From Chitinophagaceae bacterium (GTDB lineage: Bacteria; Bacteroidota; Bacteroidia; Chitinophagales; Chitinophagaceae): a DNA stretch of 64,000 nucleotides. Where the stretch lies: assembly GCA_020847395.1 (NCBI GenBank), contig JADLCD010000040.1, positions 46,738 through 110,737 of the forward strand, given 5' to 3'. The notes below the pieces were generated by a model. It ran no database searches. It worked only from the letters and a program-made list of their open reading frames with translations, and was not told where the DNA came from. A program made the translations under genes and the position numbers. Positions 55,322-64,000 of the stretch are shown here, piece by piece (position 1 is the stretch's first letter; each line of letters opens with the position of its first letter).

Positions 55322-55751
55322 CCGCTTCTATACTGTTGCTGATACGCGCATTTACGGTATCTATTTTTTCTTTTTCTTTTTTAAAAAAATTAAGCCTTTC
55401 TTCTTCTGAATTACCTGCATTATCAGGGTTAAAATCCACCATCCATTTATGCATCAATTCGTCTGCATAAACAAGGTTATTAAATAGTGTATCAAGCGTT
55501 GCTATATTATGTTGGTCTTTTGTTTTCAGTTTTGCGATAGAATCCTTTCTTTGTGTGATTTCTTCTTTCAGCCGAACAAGCTCTCCTGTTTTTTCCATAC
55601 CCTCATCATGCCCTTTCATTACAGATTTGTAAACACTGTCTGATGCTGTTTTAGGTATTGCTGCATTATGCTCATCAGTTGGCTGGTTGTTGTTTGGATT
55701 GCCACAAGCATACGCACTCATTAAAAGAAAAAAAGCAATATAATTTTTCAT
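55293..55751 (-). CDS. hypothetical lipoprotein with coiled coil
   Basis: A 152-residue protein with a signal peptide ending in a lipobox (MSAYAC, Cys at residue 16). The mature part is polar and helical. Residues ~45-130 have heptad-like Leu/Ile spacing (GELVRLKEEITQRKDSIAKLK), suggesting a coiled coil, and LMHKWMVDFNP is a recognisable middle motif. Bacteroidota have many such small lipoproteins of unknown role. It is monocistronic with a TAnnTTTG element 23 bp upstream. Its 3' end overlaps the adk terminator. Confidence 0.72.
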   Translation of the reverse strand: MKNYIAFFLLMSAYACGNPNNNQPTDEHNAAIPKTASDSVYKSVMKGHDEGMEKTGELVRLKEEITQRKDSIAKLKTKDQHNIATLDTLFNNLVYADELMHKWMVDFNPDNAGNSEEERLNFFKKEKEKIDTVNARISNSIEAAKKITAGKP

Positions 55752-55773
55752 GAACGCTTTAATTTATTTGCCG

Positions 55774-55781
55774 CAAAGATA
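55774..55781 (-). promoter_or_regulatory. Bacteroidota -7 element for the lipoprotein gene
   Basis: The minus strand reads TATCTTTGCGGC, a good TAnnTTTG match in the common GCGG context, 23 bp before the ATG at 55751. Confidence 0.6.
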
Positions 55782-56015
55782 CCGGTAAACGTTTCTTATC
55801 TTTTAAATTTATATTTAAATTGTGTGTTGAAAACATTCCACAATAGCTGGGTAATTTTTCAATATTGCTTCCGGAATTTGCAATAATAATCGCAAAAAAA
55901 TCAACGGACTGATATTTGTGTAGTTATAAAGTGATTATTTGGTTAAAGCCAGGTAAATATTTTCTTCTTCAACCAGGATTTCTTTACTTAAAATAATAAT
56001 TAAATATTTAATAGT

Positions 56016-56789
56016 ATGATACACCAGATTAAGGAAGGACAAGTTAAAGTTGAACCAAAGTATGGAATTACAACTATAGAGTTTTACCATCCTCAGGGCA
56101 ATGCATTGCCAGCCGCAATACTTGCAGACCTGGCGCAGGAAATACATAGCGCCGGTTTGGATGCGGAAACAAAAGTAATTGTGTTACGCTCCGGGGGCGA
56201 TAAAGCCTTTTGTGCCGGGGCTTCATTTAACGAAATAAAAGCCATAACTACTCCCGAAGAAGGGCGGGTATTTTTCAGTGGTTTCGCCAATGTAATTAAC
56301 GCTATGCGCAAATGCCCCAAACTGATTATTGCAAGAATACATGGCAAATGTGTGGGCGGAGGTGTTGGGCTTGCTGCGGCAGCAGATTATGCCATTGCAC
56401 TTGAGGGCGCTGATGTAAAGTTAAGCGAGCTGTCTATAGGTTTCGGGCCTTTTGTTGTTGCTCCTGCTATAGAAAAAAGAATCGGGTTAGCCGCTTTCAG
56501 CCAGTTGGCTATTGATGCGGCCATGTGGCGCCCGGCAGAATGGGCAAGAAAAAAAGGGTTATATGCAGAACTGCATTCCAATCTTGAGAATATGGATGAA
56601 TCCATTCAGCGGCTTGCCGGTGAGCTGGTGCATGCCAATCCGGAAGCAATGGCAGAGCTAAAGAAAATCTTGTGGAGAGATACGGAAGATTGGGATACGC
56701 TCCTTTCCGAACGTGCAGTTGTAAGCGGCAGGCTGGTTGTAAGCAAGTATGCTAAAGAGGCGCTGGAGAAGATAAAGAGTAAGTTGTAA
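56016..56789 (+). CDS. enoyl-CoA hydratase/isomerase family protein
   Basis: A 257-residue crotonase-fold enzyme. The oxyanion-hole segments are AFCAGASFNEI (near residue 68) and GKCVGGGVGLAAAADYAIA (near 110). LSIGFGPFVVAPAIEKRIG follows. The usual catalytic Glu pair of hydratases is not clearly present in the second segment, so the reaction (hydration, isomerisation or other) is uncertain. It is monocistronic, with about 220 bp upstream lacking a clear promoter. It could act in fatty acid, phenylacetate or branched-chain catabolism. Confidence 0.85.
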   Translation: MIHQIKEGQVKVEPKYGITTIEFYHPQGNALPAAILADLAQEIHSAGLDAETKVIVLRSGGDKAFCAGASFNEIKAITTPEEGRVFFSGFANVINAMRKCPKLIIARIHGKCVGGGVGLAAAADYAIALEGADVKLSELSIGFGPFVVAPAIEKRIGLAAFSQLAIDAAMWRPAEWARKKGLYAELHSNLENMDESIQRLAGELVHANPEAMAELKKILWRDTEDWDTLLSERAVVSGRLVVSKYAKEALEKIKSKL

Positions 56790-56921
56790 ATATGGTGCTG
56801 TCTCTTAAAAATTTTAGTGGCCCGTGCTCATTATGATGGGGTTGTTGATATTATTTTGTGCGTCAATATAGGGTTAAAAAATCATTCACTTTAGAAAATA
56901 CCTGACTTCGAAATAACGTGT

Positions 56922-58034
<1,113 letters not shown>

Positions 58035-58186
58035 GATGTATAGTTTTATTGATATGCAAAAATTGAATAAATGAATGGAACCGGTGATATACAAATCACT
58101 GATTGTTGTACCAAAATCACTGATTTGATAAATTGATGGCTATGCGCCTAGTTAAACCCACTAAATTTGAATGGTAAATAGAGGTT

Positions 58187-59098
58187 ATGGTAAAGATCAA
58201 ACATTTGAAATCAATTGCTGAACATGATAAAATATTCGGCATTGAAACCTTACACCCACTTATTAGTATTGTGGATTACGCTAAAACAAAAATATCTGAA
58301 GAAGATAGTAACGTAGATGCAATTTGTTTTGATTTTTATTCAATCTATCTAAAGGATGGAAGGAGTTGTAAAGTAAACTATGGGAGAAAAGCATATGACT
58401 TTCAGGAGGGGTCTTTAGTGTTTATTTCTCCTGGTAAGGTGATTGAAATGATAGGGGAAGAGCCTGGGGAAAAAGGGCCTTCAGGGTATGGATTATTTTT
58501 CCATTCTGATTTATTAAAAAACACTTCGCTTGGAAAAATAATTTATGAGTACTCCTTTTTCAATTATGAATTGAGTGAGTCCGTTCATTTGTCTAAAAAA
58601 GAAAGAAAAATTGTATTCGATTGTTTTAAAAAGATAAAGCATGAATTGGCTCAGCCTATTGATAAGTTTAGCAAAAAATTGATAGTATCGCATCTTGAAT
58701 TGTTCCTGAATTATTGTGCAAGATTTTACGAAAGGCAATTTGAAACAAGGGATTACATTCATAGAGGTATTGTCGAAAAATTTGAAACATACTTAAATGA
58801 ATATTTTGAAAATGAAAGCAACTCAAATAAGGGAATTCCAACCGTAAGTGATTGTGCAAAAGAGTTCAACCTTTCAGCTAATTATTTTTCTGATTTGGTT
58901 AAAATGGAAACCGGCAAGTCAGCACAGCACATTATACATAATAAAATTATTGAGAAAGCCAAAGTCAAAATATTTGATTATAATAAGTCAATCAGCCAAA
59001 TTGCATATGAGTTAGGGTTTAAATACCCAAATCATTTTGTCCGCTTTTTCAAACAAAAAGTAGGTCAATCTCCTAACGGGTACAGGAGTTTAAATTAG
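58187..59098 (+). CDS. AraC-family transcriptional regulator
   Basis: A 303-residue regulator. The N-terminal half is a cupin-like sensor (CFDFYSIYLKDGRSCKVNYG, then VFISPGKVIEMIGE). The C-terminal ~100 residues hold two helix-turn-helix motifs (VSDCAKEFNLSANYFSDLVKMETG and SISQIAYELGFKYPNHFVRFFKQKVGQSPNGYR), the latter matching the AraC signature. It is divergent from the aldo/keto reductase with about 150 bp between starts, so it probably controls that gene. The effector is unknown. Confidence 0.92.
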   Translation: MVKIKHLKSIAEHDKIFGIETLHPLISIVDYAKTKISEEDSNVDAICFDFYSIYLKDGRSCKVNYGRKAYDFQEGSLVFISPGKVIEMIGEEPGEKGPSGYGLFFHSDLLKNTSLGKIIYEYSFFNYELSESVHLSKKERKIVFDCFKKIKHELAQPIDKFSKKLIVSHLELFLNYCARFYERQFETRDYIHRGIVEKFETYLNEYFENESNSNKGIPTVSDCAKEFNLSANYFSDLVKMETGKSAQHIIHNKIIEKAKVKIFDYNKSISQIAYELGFKYPNHFVRFFKQKVGQSPNGYRSLN

Positions 59099-59252
59099 GG
59101 GTAAGATGTTGCGGTGCCAATATGGTAAAGTGCAGTATTAGGTATCTTGTTTAAGCCGCCGGGTTATGTCTTATAGGGTTGCTGGTAAAGGTTTGGGGCT
59201 TTGCGATGGCTGGGCAATCGAATGAATTTTCTTTATCGTCATTTTTTGCAAA

Positions 59253-59576
59253 TTACATTTTAGGTATTACAGATAAAACCAATAATATTATTGAGATGAT
59301 TAATGCGCCAAAAATGGTCGTCTTTCTTATGTAAAGGGCAAGAACTATAAAAAATATAGTTTGAAAAGCGTTTGCACCAATTGTTAGATTAGAAATAAGG
59401 GTGTTAGAAACATTCAGGTTAATATAGTTCAGGAAACCGTTAAATATTAAACCTAATGAGGCTGAAAAAAACCAAAGCGCTTCGGCTGATACCTGCTTGT
59501 ATTTTTTAAATGCAAATACAGAATGTCCAAAGCCTAAAAATAAAATTGCCCAAATTGCTATTTTATATATTTCCAT
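59253..59576 (-). CDS. small four-helix membrane protein, unknown
   Basis: A protein of about 107 residues with four hydrophobic helices (IYKIAIWAILFLGFGHSVFAF; ALWFFSASLGLIFNGFLNYI; TIGANAFQTIFFIVLALYI; FGALIISIILLVLSVI). No family is recognised with confidence. The track begins at a GTG (59609) with a basic leader; the ATG at 59576 (MEIYKIAIW) is more natural. First of six minus-strand genes in a cassette-like stretch. Spacers of about 150 and 280 bp flank it. Confidence 0.6.
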   Translation of the reverse strand: MEIYKIAIWAILFLGFGHSVFAFKKYKQVSAEALWFFSASLGLIFNGFLNYINLNVSNTLISNLTIGANAFQTIFFIVLALYIRKTTIFGALIISIILLVLSVIPKM

Positions 59577-59857
59577 TTTTTGCTTACGGTGTTTGTTTAC
59601 AATTATCACTAACGGTAGGGCTTGCTGCTGTGCTGGCGCTCAATAAACGTTTCGTCCGAACGTCAGACCAGTAGCAAACCAAAAGCCGAAGATAACTACA
59701 AAAGCCGAATAAAAAACGTTACGCCCGCAACTGAGGCTGAATGGCGAGCTGATGATGATGCTAACAACGCCCCGAGCCGCTTGCACCAATATTGTGTGTT
59801 GTATTTATTGTCCTTAACGTTTAAAATTAAATTGATGAAGTTGTCAGCAGTAGAAAA

Positions 59858-60505
59858 TTAATGAATGCCAGCCACTCCTTTATAAATTAGCATACGTAAT
59901 ACATCAGCTTCTCTCAAGTACCAACTTCCCCACGAAATAGGTGTATCACCATTTGAGTCTTTCATAGAAGGATCAGCGCCAGCCTCCAACAACATTTTTA
60001 TAATAGGCACATTTCCAAATGCCGCAGCCCTGTGTAATGGCGATTCTCCTTTAAGGTAGGCGTCACGCATAAAGCAAAGGGTTGGTTTACCTGCTGTAGT
60101 TTTTTTATTAACATCTGTACCTGCCGCTATTAAAATCTTTACAATCTCTGCCCTTTCGCCCATTTCACTTGTCTTGCTAATTGTATAATGCAAGGCGTTT
60201 TCCCCGGTATCTGTAAAAGAAAAATTAGCATTCTCGCCTTTATCTAATAACCATTTAACTGAATCTACCTTACCGTTGTAGGCTGCATTACAAAGCAGGT
60301 TAGCACTTTCAAAGGATATTTTTGCCCCTAAATTGTAAAATAAATCCAATGCTTTTGTATTGCCATCCCAAGCAGCAGAAAACGCAGCAAAATTACCCCA
60401 GGCGTCGGTGTAGTTGATATTTGCACCTTTCAAAACCAATTCTTCAACAATGGTTAAATCGCCATTTGAAGCTGCTGCTAACATTTTTTCATCCAGATTT
60501 TCCAT
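59858..60505 (-). CDS. ankyrin-repeat protein
   Basis: A 215-residue protein made almost wholly of ankyrin repeats, about five to six units. Clear ones are DLTIVEELVLKGANINYTDAW, GENALHYTISKT..AEIVKILIAAGTDVN and SPLHRAAAFGNVPIIKMLLEAGADPSMKD. No signal peptide is visible, so it is probably cytoplasmic and binds a protein partner. The downstream spacer (toward 59610) shares a 20-nt motif with the spacer before the RibD-like gene. The partner is unknown. Confidence 0.88.
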   Translation of the reverse strand: MENLDEKMLAAASNGDLTIVEELVLKGANINYTDAWGNFAAFSAAWDGNTKALDLFYNLGAKISFESANLLCNAAYNGKVDSVKWLLDKGENANFSFTDTGENALHYTISKTSEMGERAEIVKILIAAGTDVNKKTTAGKPTLCFMRDAYLKGESPLHRAAAFGNVPIIKMLLEAGADPSMKDSNGDTPISWGSWYLREADVLRMLIYKGVAGIH

Positions 60506-60580
60506 TACTGATATTTATTTCAATGTATCAATATTTTTGATGCGGCGAACAGCGAATGCGCCTGTTTTTTCTCCCCCATT

Positions 60581-60805
60581 TTAATGATAAAGGGATTGTG
60601 AGTTTTTCCCAAAGCGTGAAAACCAGGCTGTACTACTGCTATTTTCTGTTGCTATCCAATAAAACCCGTGAGCCTCTAAGCAGCGATACCCGCCATCAAG
60701 GCCTCTATTTCCACCGTCATAAAGCGGAAGTTTTTTGATGTCTCGTTCATGGCCACAGGAAGTTAACAAAAGCCCGAAATGCAGTGTCAATATAAAGGTT
60801 TTCAT
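60581..60805 (-). CDS. small putative lipoprotein
   Basis: A 74-residue ORF starting with ATG. The N-terminus MKTFILTLHFGLLLTSCGHE is a convincing lipoprotein signal with lipobox LLTSC. The remainder (LYDGGNRGLDGGYRCLEAHGFYWIA) is polar with no recognised domain. It could be a complete small lipoprotein or the remnant of a longer gene. It lies between the OmpA-like and ankyrin genes on the same strand. Confidence 0.5.
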   Translation of the reverse strand: MKTFILTLHFGLLLTSCGHERDIKKLPLYDGGNRGLDGGYRCLEAHGFYWIATENSSSTAWFSRFGKNSQSLYH

Positions 60806-60975
60806 TCAGTCACTTTTTAAAGAGAAAGATGCTACAAAAAATAGTACACAACGGTTTACAGATTGGCGAAGGCAGGACTTTGAAAAACGTCGGCAAAAAT
60901 ATAGCACAAATGTTGACAGAAATACAAATGCTCAATTACTTCTGTCTGCCCTGCTTTTGCTGATGTTGCAGGCAG

Positions 60976-61953
60976 TTAAAATTTATTAATTTCAACCCTT
61001 GTATTTGATTGTCGCCCCTTTTCTGTATCGTTGCTTACTAATGGTTTGGTGTCGCCCAACCCTTTAATGTCAATTAAACTTGGTTTTATACCTAAAGTAA
61101 CAAGTTCATTTTTTATTGCTGCTGCTCTTTTCTCTGTTAATGCCAAAGTATAGTCAGGCTTACCAATAGGGGCACTATGTATCTCTATTTTTAATTTCCA
61201 ATCTGGGTGTGCCTGGAAAATACCGACAATATTTAATATTTCGTCTTTTGATTCGGTTAGTAAAGTAGCGTTATCTAATTCAAAAAATAAATTCGTAATT
61301 GTTTTTCCTTTAGTTTCTATTTCTTTTAAAATGCTATTTTCCTTGTTTATATTGGTTGTAAGCAATTGTGTTTGCTTCTCAACAACGAGCAGGTTATAAA
61401 AACCAGAACCGATGGTAGCAGGCACTAATTGAATCCAAACCTCTTTGTCAGGTGTTTTTATCACATATTCTACAACCCCGTAGTAAGCACTCGGGGCAAC
61501 CTGGTGTTTAGAACCTAAACTAACAAAGTCATAATTTGATATTTTTTTCAACTGGTCTTCAGGCAATTTTCCGGCATAAATTTTTTCGCCACCTAACGTA
61601 GAAACAACTTTGTCAAACTCTTGAATGATTTGAAATTCAGATGGAAGTTTTTTTTCTCTGTCAACTACATTTAATATTTGAATAGAAACTTGCCCTATAA
61701 CTGAAAAAATTTTTTTACCGTCATAAAAATAAACTTCGTTTTGCTCAACTGTAATTGAGTCACTTGAATTTAAAGGCTTGAAATTCGGCAATGTTTTAAA
61801 ATAGGGAAAAACTCCTAAATCAGCCTTTGAAACAGGTGTCGCCTTGTTTGAGCCTACTGTTGAACCTGTTGTTTTTGTTGTTTGAGCATTAGCATTTATT
61901 ATTACTAAAAGTGAAAAAGTAACTGTAAAAAGTAGTTTGTCCATGTGTTTCAT
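60976..61953 (-). CDS. OmpA-family outer-membrane/peptidoglycan-binding protein
   Basis: A 325-residue exported protein. The signal peptide ends at NANAQ (residue ~23). The middle ~170 residues have no recognised domain. The C-terminal ~110 residues are an OmpA-like domain: NLFFELDNATLLTESKDEILNIVGIFQAHPDWKLKIEIHS, then LALTEKRAAAIKNEL and IDIKGLGDTKP..NDTEKGRQSNTRVEI, which carries the diaminopimelate-binding Asp and Arg. It would tether the envelope to peptidoglycan. The ATG at 61953 or the one at 61944 could be the start. Confidence 0.88.
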   Translation of the reverse strand: MKHMDKLLFTVTFSLLVIINANAQTTKTTGSTVGSNKATPVSKADLGVFPYFKTLPNFKPLNSSDSITVEQNEVYFYDGKKIFSVIGQVSIQILNVVDREKKLPSEFQIIQEFDKVVSTLGGEKIYAGKLPEDQLKKISNYDFVSLGSKHQVAPSAYYGVVEYVIKTPDKEVWIQLVPATIGSGFYNLLVVEKQTQLLTTNINKENSILKEIETKGKTITNLFFELDNATLLTESKDEILNIVGIFQAHPDWKLKIEIHSAPIGKPDYTLALTEKRAAAIKNELVTLGIKPSLIDIKGLGDTKPLVSNDTEKGRQSNTRVEINKF

Positions 61954-62245
61954 TATTAATATTTTAAGCTACCCGAATTAATTGCTTACAACGGTACACC
62001 TTTGCGATATGGCGGTATTTGAAAATCGTCAGCCCGCAACCGCTGCTGAATAAAGTTACAAAGTTCATTGTTAATTCTATTATCTGGCGTTGTTCGTCGG
62101 CTGAAACTAAAGCCGATTAGCGAACAAAATGGTGAGCATATATTCGTCACCCCGCCATATAGCCAACCCGCCGGTTAGCGGTTCGTGCTTTTTGTTGTGA
62201 AGCTATTGTCTCAATATAATTCTCTGGTGAAACAACTCTTTTTTC
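61954..62245. repeat. spacer with inverted repeats, cassette-like
   Basis: No gene is seen. A 12-bp inverted repeat with one mismatch lies at 62004-62015 (GCGATATGGCGG) and 62152-62163, spaced 136 nt apart. A second imperfect one lies inside it (62092-62125, GTTCG..CGGCT/AGCCG..CGAAC). GCCCGCAACCGCTGCTGAAT at 62032-62051 closely matches GCCCGCAACTGAGGCTGAAT at 59723-59742, and CTTTGCGAT recurs at 59199 and 62000. The structure resembles recombination-site or mobile-repeat spacers, but no family is established. Confidence 0.4.
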
Positions 62246-62839
62246 TCAAGGCCCAACATTGCCTGTTACAATCTCTCCAGCCCGTTTATAATTAGTTATA
62301 ATAACTCCTTTTGAGGTAACATGGCTTTCTGTTAATATAAACGCTGCCGGAATTGCGCCGTTGTCAAAAAGTTTCTTTCCTTCGCCAAGTGTCAACGGAT
62401 AAATTTTGAGCCGGAGTTCATCCACCAAATCATGCTTTAGCAACAGTTGAATTAGTTTGCTACTGCCCCAAACCTGAATGTCCGCGCCTTCTGAATTTTT
62501 CAGCTTTTCAATATCCGTTAAACCTTTAATGAAAACGGTATTTTTCCAATCTGAATTTTTAATAGTCTGCGATAGAATATATTTAGTACCGTCATTGATA
62601 CCTGGCCAAAACCCGGCATGTTGCGGCCAATAAGATTCAAAAATCTCAAATGTTTTTCTGCCTAAAATGTAATCTGCCGGTTTCATCTCTTCTGCCATAA
62701 TTTTACCAAAATCCTCATCACCGTAAGATGCTGTCCAGCCTCCATATTTGAAACCGCCCGATGTGTCTTCCCCCGGCCCGCCGGGTGCCTGCATAACACC
62801 ATCCAAAGAAATCATTGACAGTACAGTTATTTTTCTCAT
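62246..62839 (-). CDS. RibD C-terminal/dihydrofolate reductase-like protein
   Basis: A 197-residue protein of the RibD_C/DHFR-like superfamily. It begins RKITVLSMISLDGVMQAPGG, with YILGRKTFEIFESYW near residue 57, IQVWGSSKLIQLLLKHDLVDELRLKIYPLTLGEGKKLF near 120. These NADPH-dependent reductases (YyaP/YwjB type) have unclear substrates. No deaminase domain is fused, so it is not a riboflavin enzyme by itself. It sits 49 bp downstream of the hydrolase gene on the same strand and may be co-transcribed with it. Confidence 0.9.
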   Translation of the reverse strand: MRKITVLSMISLDGVMQAPGGPGEDTSGGFKYGGWTASYGDEDFGKIMAEEMKPADYILGRKTFEIFESYWPQHAGFWPGINDGTKYILSQTIKNSDWKNTVFIKGLTDIEKLKNSEGADIQVWGSSKLIQLLLKHDLVDELRLKIYPLTLGEGKKLFDNGAIPAAFILTESHVTSKGVIITNYKRAGEIVTGNVGP

Positions 62840-62888
62840 TGTATTATATTTTTTTGATTAAAATAAATTTTAAAAGCAATCCTGATGC

Positions 62889-63767
62889 CTATTTTAAAAA
62901 GCTGTTTATATAGTTCAAAATTGTTGCTGTTTGCATCATCAGGCTTACATGCCCTTGCGAAGGAACAATAGCCAATTGCGATTTTGGCATTGGTGCTAAA
63001 TCAGCAGATACACCACCTCCAAGTAATTGATAAGTTTTCATCAACTCAATTTTATCCAATCCATCATTATCGCCAGATATAATTAAGACCGGTGAAGCAA
63101 TTTTCGCAATATTTGAATCGCCAATATTGAATGATACTCCGGCAAAAGCAACCATTTGTGATATAAATTTTTTCCAATTAGTTTTATCAGGTGCTACAGC
63201 ATCGTATTCAGTTTTGACAGGTGTGTTATCAAAAAAATCAGGCTTAAAATTTTTAAACCCACTGTTTACTACTGGTAGCCAGCCGTTTGTTTTATATGTA
63301 GAGGAAATGATTACTAATTTTTTTAACCGTTTAGGGCTTTGTACAGCAAACTGGTAAGCGACGGAGCCGCCCATGCTAAATCCTGCTACATCAGCACTGT
63401 CTATTTTCAGGTAATCCATTACTCCTTCCACATCACTTGCTAAAGTTTTAATCGCTAATTTTCTATCAGAATAAGGTGTATGTCCATGTCCCTGCATTTC
63501 AATGGCAATAACTTTCCTGTTTTTTGATAGTTCTGGTATTAGCTGCCCCCAATTCATGTTAATAGTCCAAAAAGCACCATGCAGTAAAATGATAGGCTTA
63601 CCCTCGCCATATATTTCGTAGTAAACTTTGATGCCGTTGACAGGTGCATAGCCGCTGTCGGCGGGCCTGTTTGGTTGTCCGTATGATTGAGATACTAAAT
63701 AAATTATACTAATTGCAATTAGCAGAATTGATTTGAGTGAATTATCTGTTTTGAATAAATTTTTCAT
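62889..63767 (-). CDS. exported alpha/beta hydrolase
   Basis: A 292-residue hydrolase with a signal peptide (hydrophobic IYLVSQSYG, cleavage near residue 30). The alpha/beta fold shows the oxyanion HGAFW segment, VIAIEMQGHGHTPYSD, the nucleophile elbow GFSMGGSVAYQFA (Ser near 131), an acid residue in ISGDNDGLD and the catalytic His in PSQGHVSLM. The family includes esterases and C-C hydrolases; the substrate is unknown. It is the last gene of the window, with about 230 bp to the edge. Confidence 0.88.
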   Translation of the reverse strand: MKNLFKTDNSLKSILLIAISIIYLVSQSYGQPNRPADSGYAPVNGIKVYYEIYGEGKPIILLHGAFWTINMNWGQLIPELSKNRKVIAIEMQGHGHTPYSDRKLAIKTLASDVEGVMDYLKIDSADVAGFSMGGSVAYQFAVQSPKRLKKLVIISSTYKTNGWLPVVNSGFKNFKPDFFDNTPVKTEYDAVAPDKTNWKKFISQMVAFAGVSFNIGDSNIAKIASPVLIISGDNDGLDKIELMKTYQLLGGGVSADLAPMPKSQLAIVPSQGHVSLMMQTATILNYINSFLK

Positions 63768-64000
63768 GATATCGTTTATATTTTAGTTTGAATTTTATTG
63801 ACAATACAAAAATGCAATTCATTATAGGATTTTGCGTAGTGCAAAAACGACAACTTAGGGCGGTCATTACGACAAACATTAGACCTCTTGCATTAATCGA
63901 AAAAGCTATATAACTCATAATTGTAAATACCGGCAATTAAGTTTACTCTTAAGCCGAACCGCTTTCTTCTGTTGCGATATCGCTCACCTAATATCCTGAA

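Noticed and set aside
59622-59861. 79-residue plus-strand ORF in the spacer next to the ankyrin gene
   Set aside because: Low-complexity polar translation with no domain; it lies in a spacer sharing motifs with another spacer, so it is probably not coding.
60735-60989. 84-residue plus-strand ORF between the small lipoprotein and OmpA-like genes
   Set aside because: It overlaps both minus-strand genes and has no recognisable features.
59099-62245. Classical integron attC sites in the spacers
   Set aside because: I looked for RYYYAAC/GTTRRRY core pairs at the spacer ends and did not find convincing ones, so the spacers are described only as cassette-like.
63742-63936. 64-residue minus-strand ORF at the right end
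   Set aside because: It overlaps the start of the alpha/beta hydrolase in another frame; composition does not look coding.

Overview
The window looks like a chromosomal segment of a Bacteroidota bacterium, most likely a Chitinophagaceae-type member of the Chitinophagales. The evidence is a giant repeat adhesin with a C-terminal type IX secretion sorting domain, a UpxY-type NusG paralogue heading a polysaccharide operon, TAnnTTTG promoter elements, a near absence of Shine-Dalgarno sites, a DUF4834-type membrane protein, and low GC. The genus cannot be fixed from the sequence alone.

Left flank (1-12829), mostly on the minus strand: a truncated SRPBCC/AHSA1 protein, tRNA-Arg(CCG), MarC, DoxX and thioredoxin-like proteins, a 1863-residue secreted repeat protein, then the oxidative pentose phosphate set gnd > zwf > pgl and a DUF4834 protein.

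Central region (12981-51054), entirely on the plus strand: a surface polysaccharide locus of about 38 kb. It opens with a WbpD/WbpB pair for a 2,3-diacetamido uronic acid. After a 430-bp leader come UpxY, a Wza-type export lipoprotein and a Wzc-type BY-kinase. Next is a nonulosonic (legionaminic-type) acid module: LegB, a NeuD-type acetyltransferase, NeuB/LegI, NeuC/LegG, PtmE, the CMP-sugar synthetase, a class III aminotransferase and a PtmA-type SDR. Then follow a glycosyltransferase, the Wzx flippase, HisH and HisF2 (acetamidino module), a secreted heparinase-like protein, the WbpG/PseA-type amidotransferase, several glycosyltransferases, epimerases, a Wzy-like polymerase, a membrane transglutaminase-like protein, an AsnB-type amidotransferase, a NodU-type carbamoyltransferase, and the PHP-type tyrosine phosphatase that would oppose the BY-kinase. 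The predicted product is a Wzx/Wzy-dependent capsule or exopolysaccharide carrying a CMP-activated nonulosonic acid, with possible acetamidino, carbamoyl and uronamide decorations. No DegT-type aminotransferase is encoded in the window, although both amino-sugar pathways normally need one. This is the most unusual point biochemically.

Right flank (51057-64000): housekeeping genes (idi, typA/bipA, msrB, adk), a small lipoprotein, an enoyl-CoA hydratase, and a divergent aldo/keto reductase/AraC pair. From 59253 to 63767 six genes lie on the minus strand (small membrane protein, ankyrin protein, small lipoprotein, OmpA-like protein, RibD-like reductase, alpha/beta hydrolase). Several are separated by spacers that share short motifs and inverted repeats, giving a cassette-like appearance. 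No transposase, integrase, CRISPR array or rRNA gene was found.
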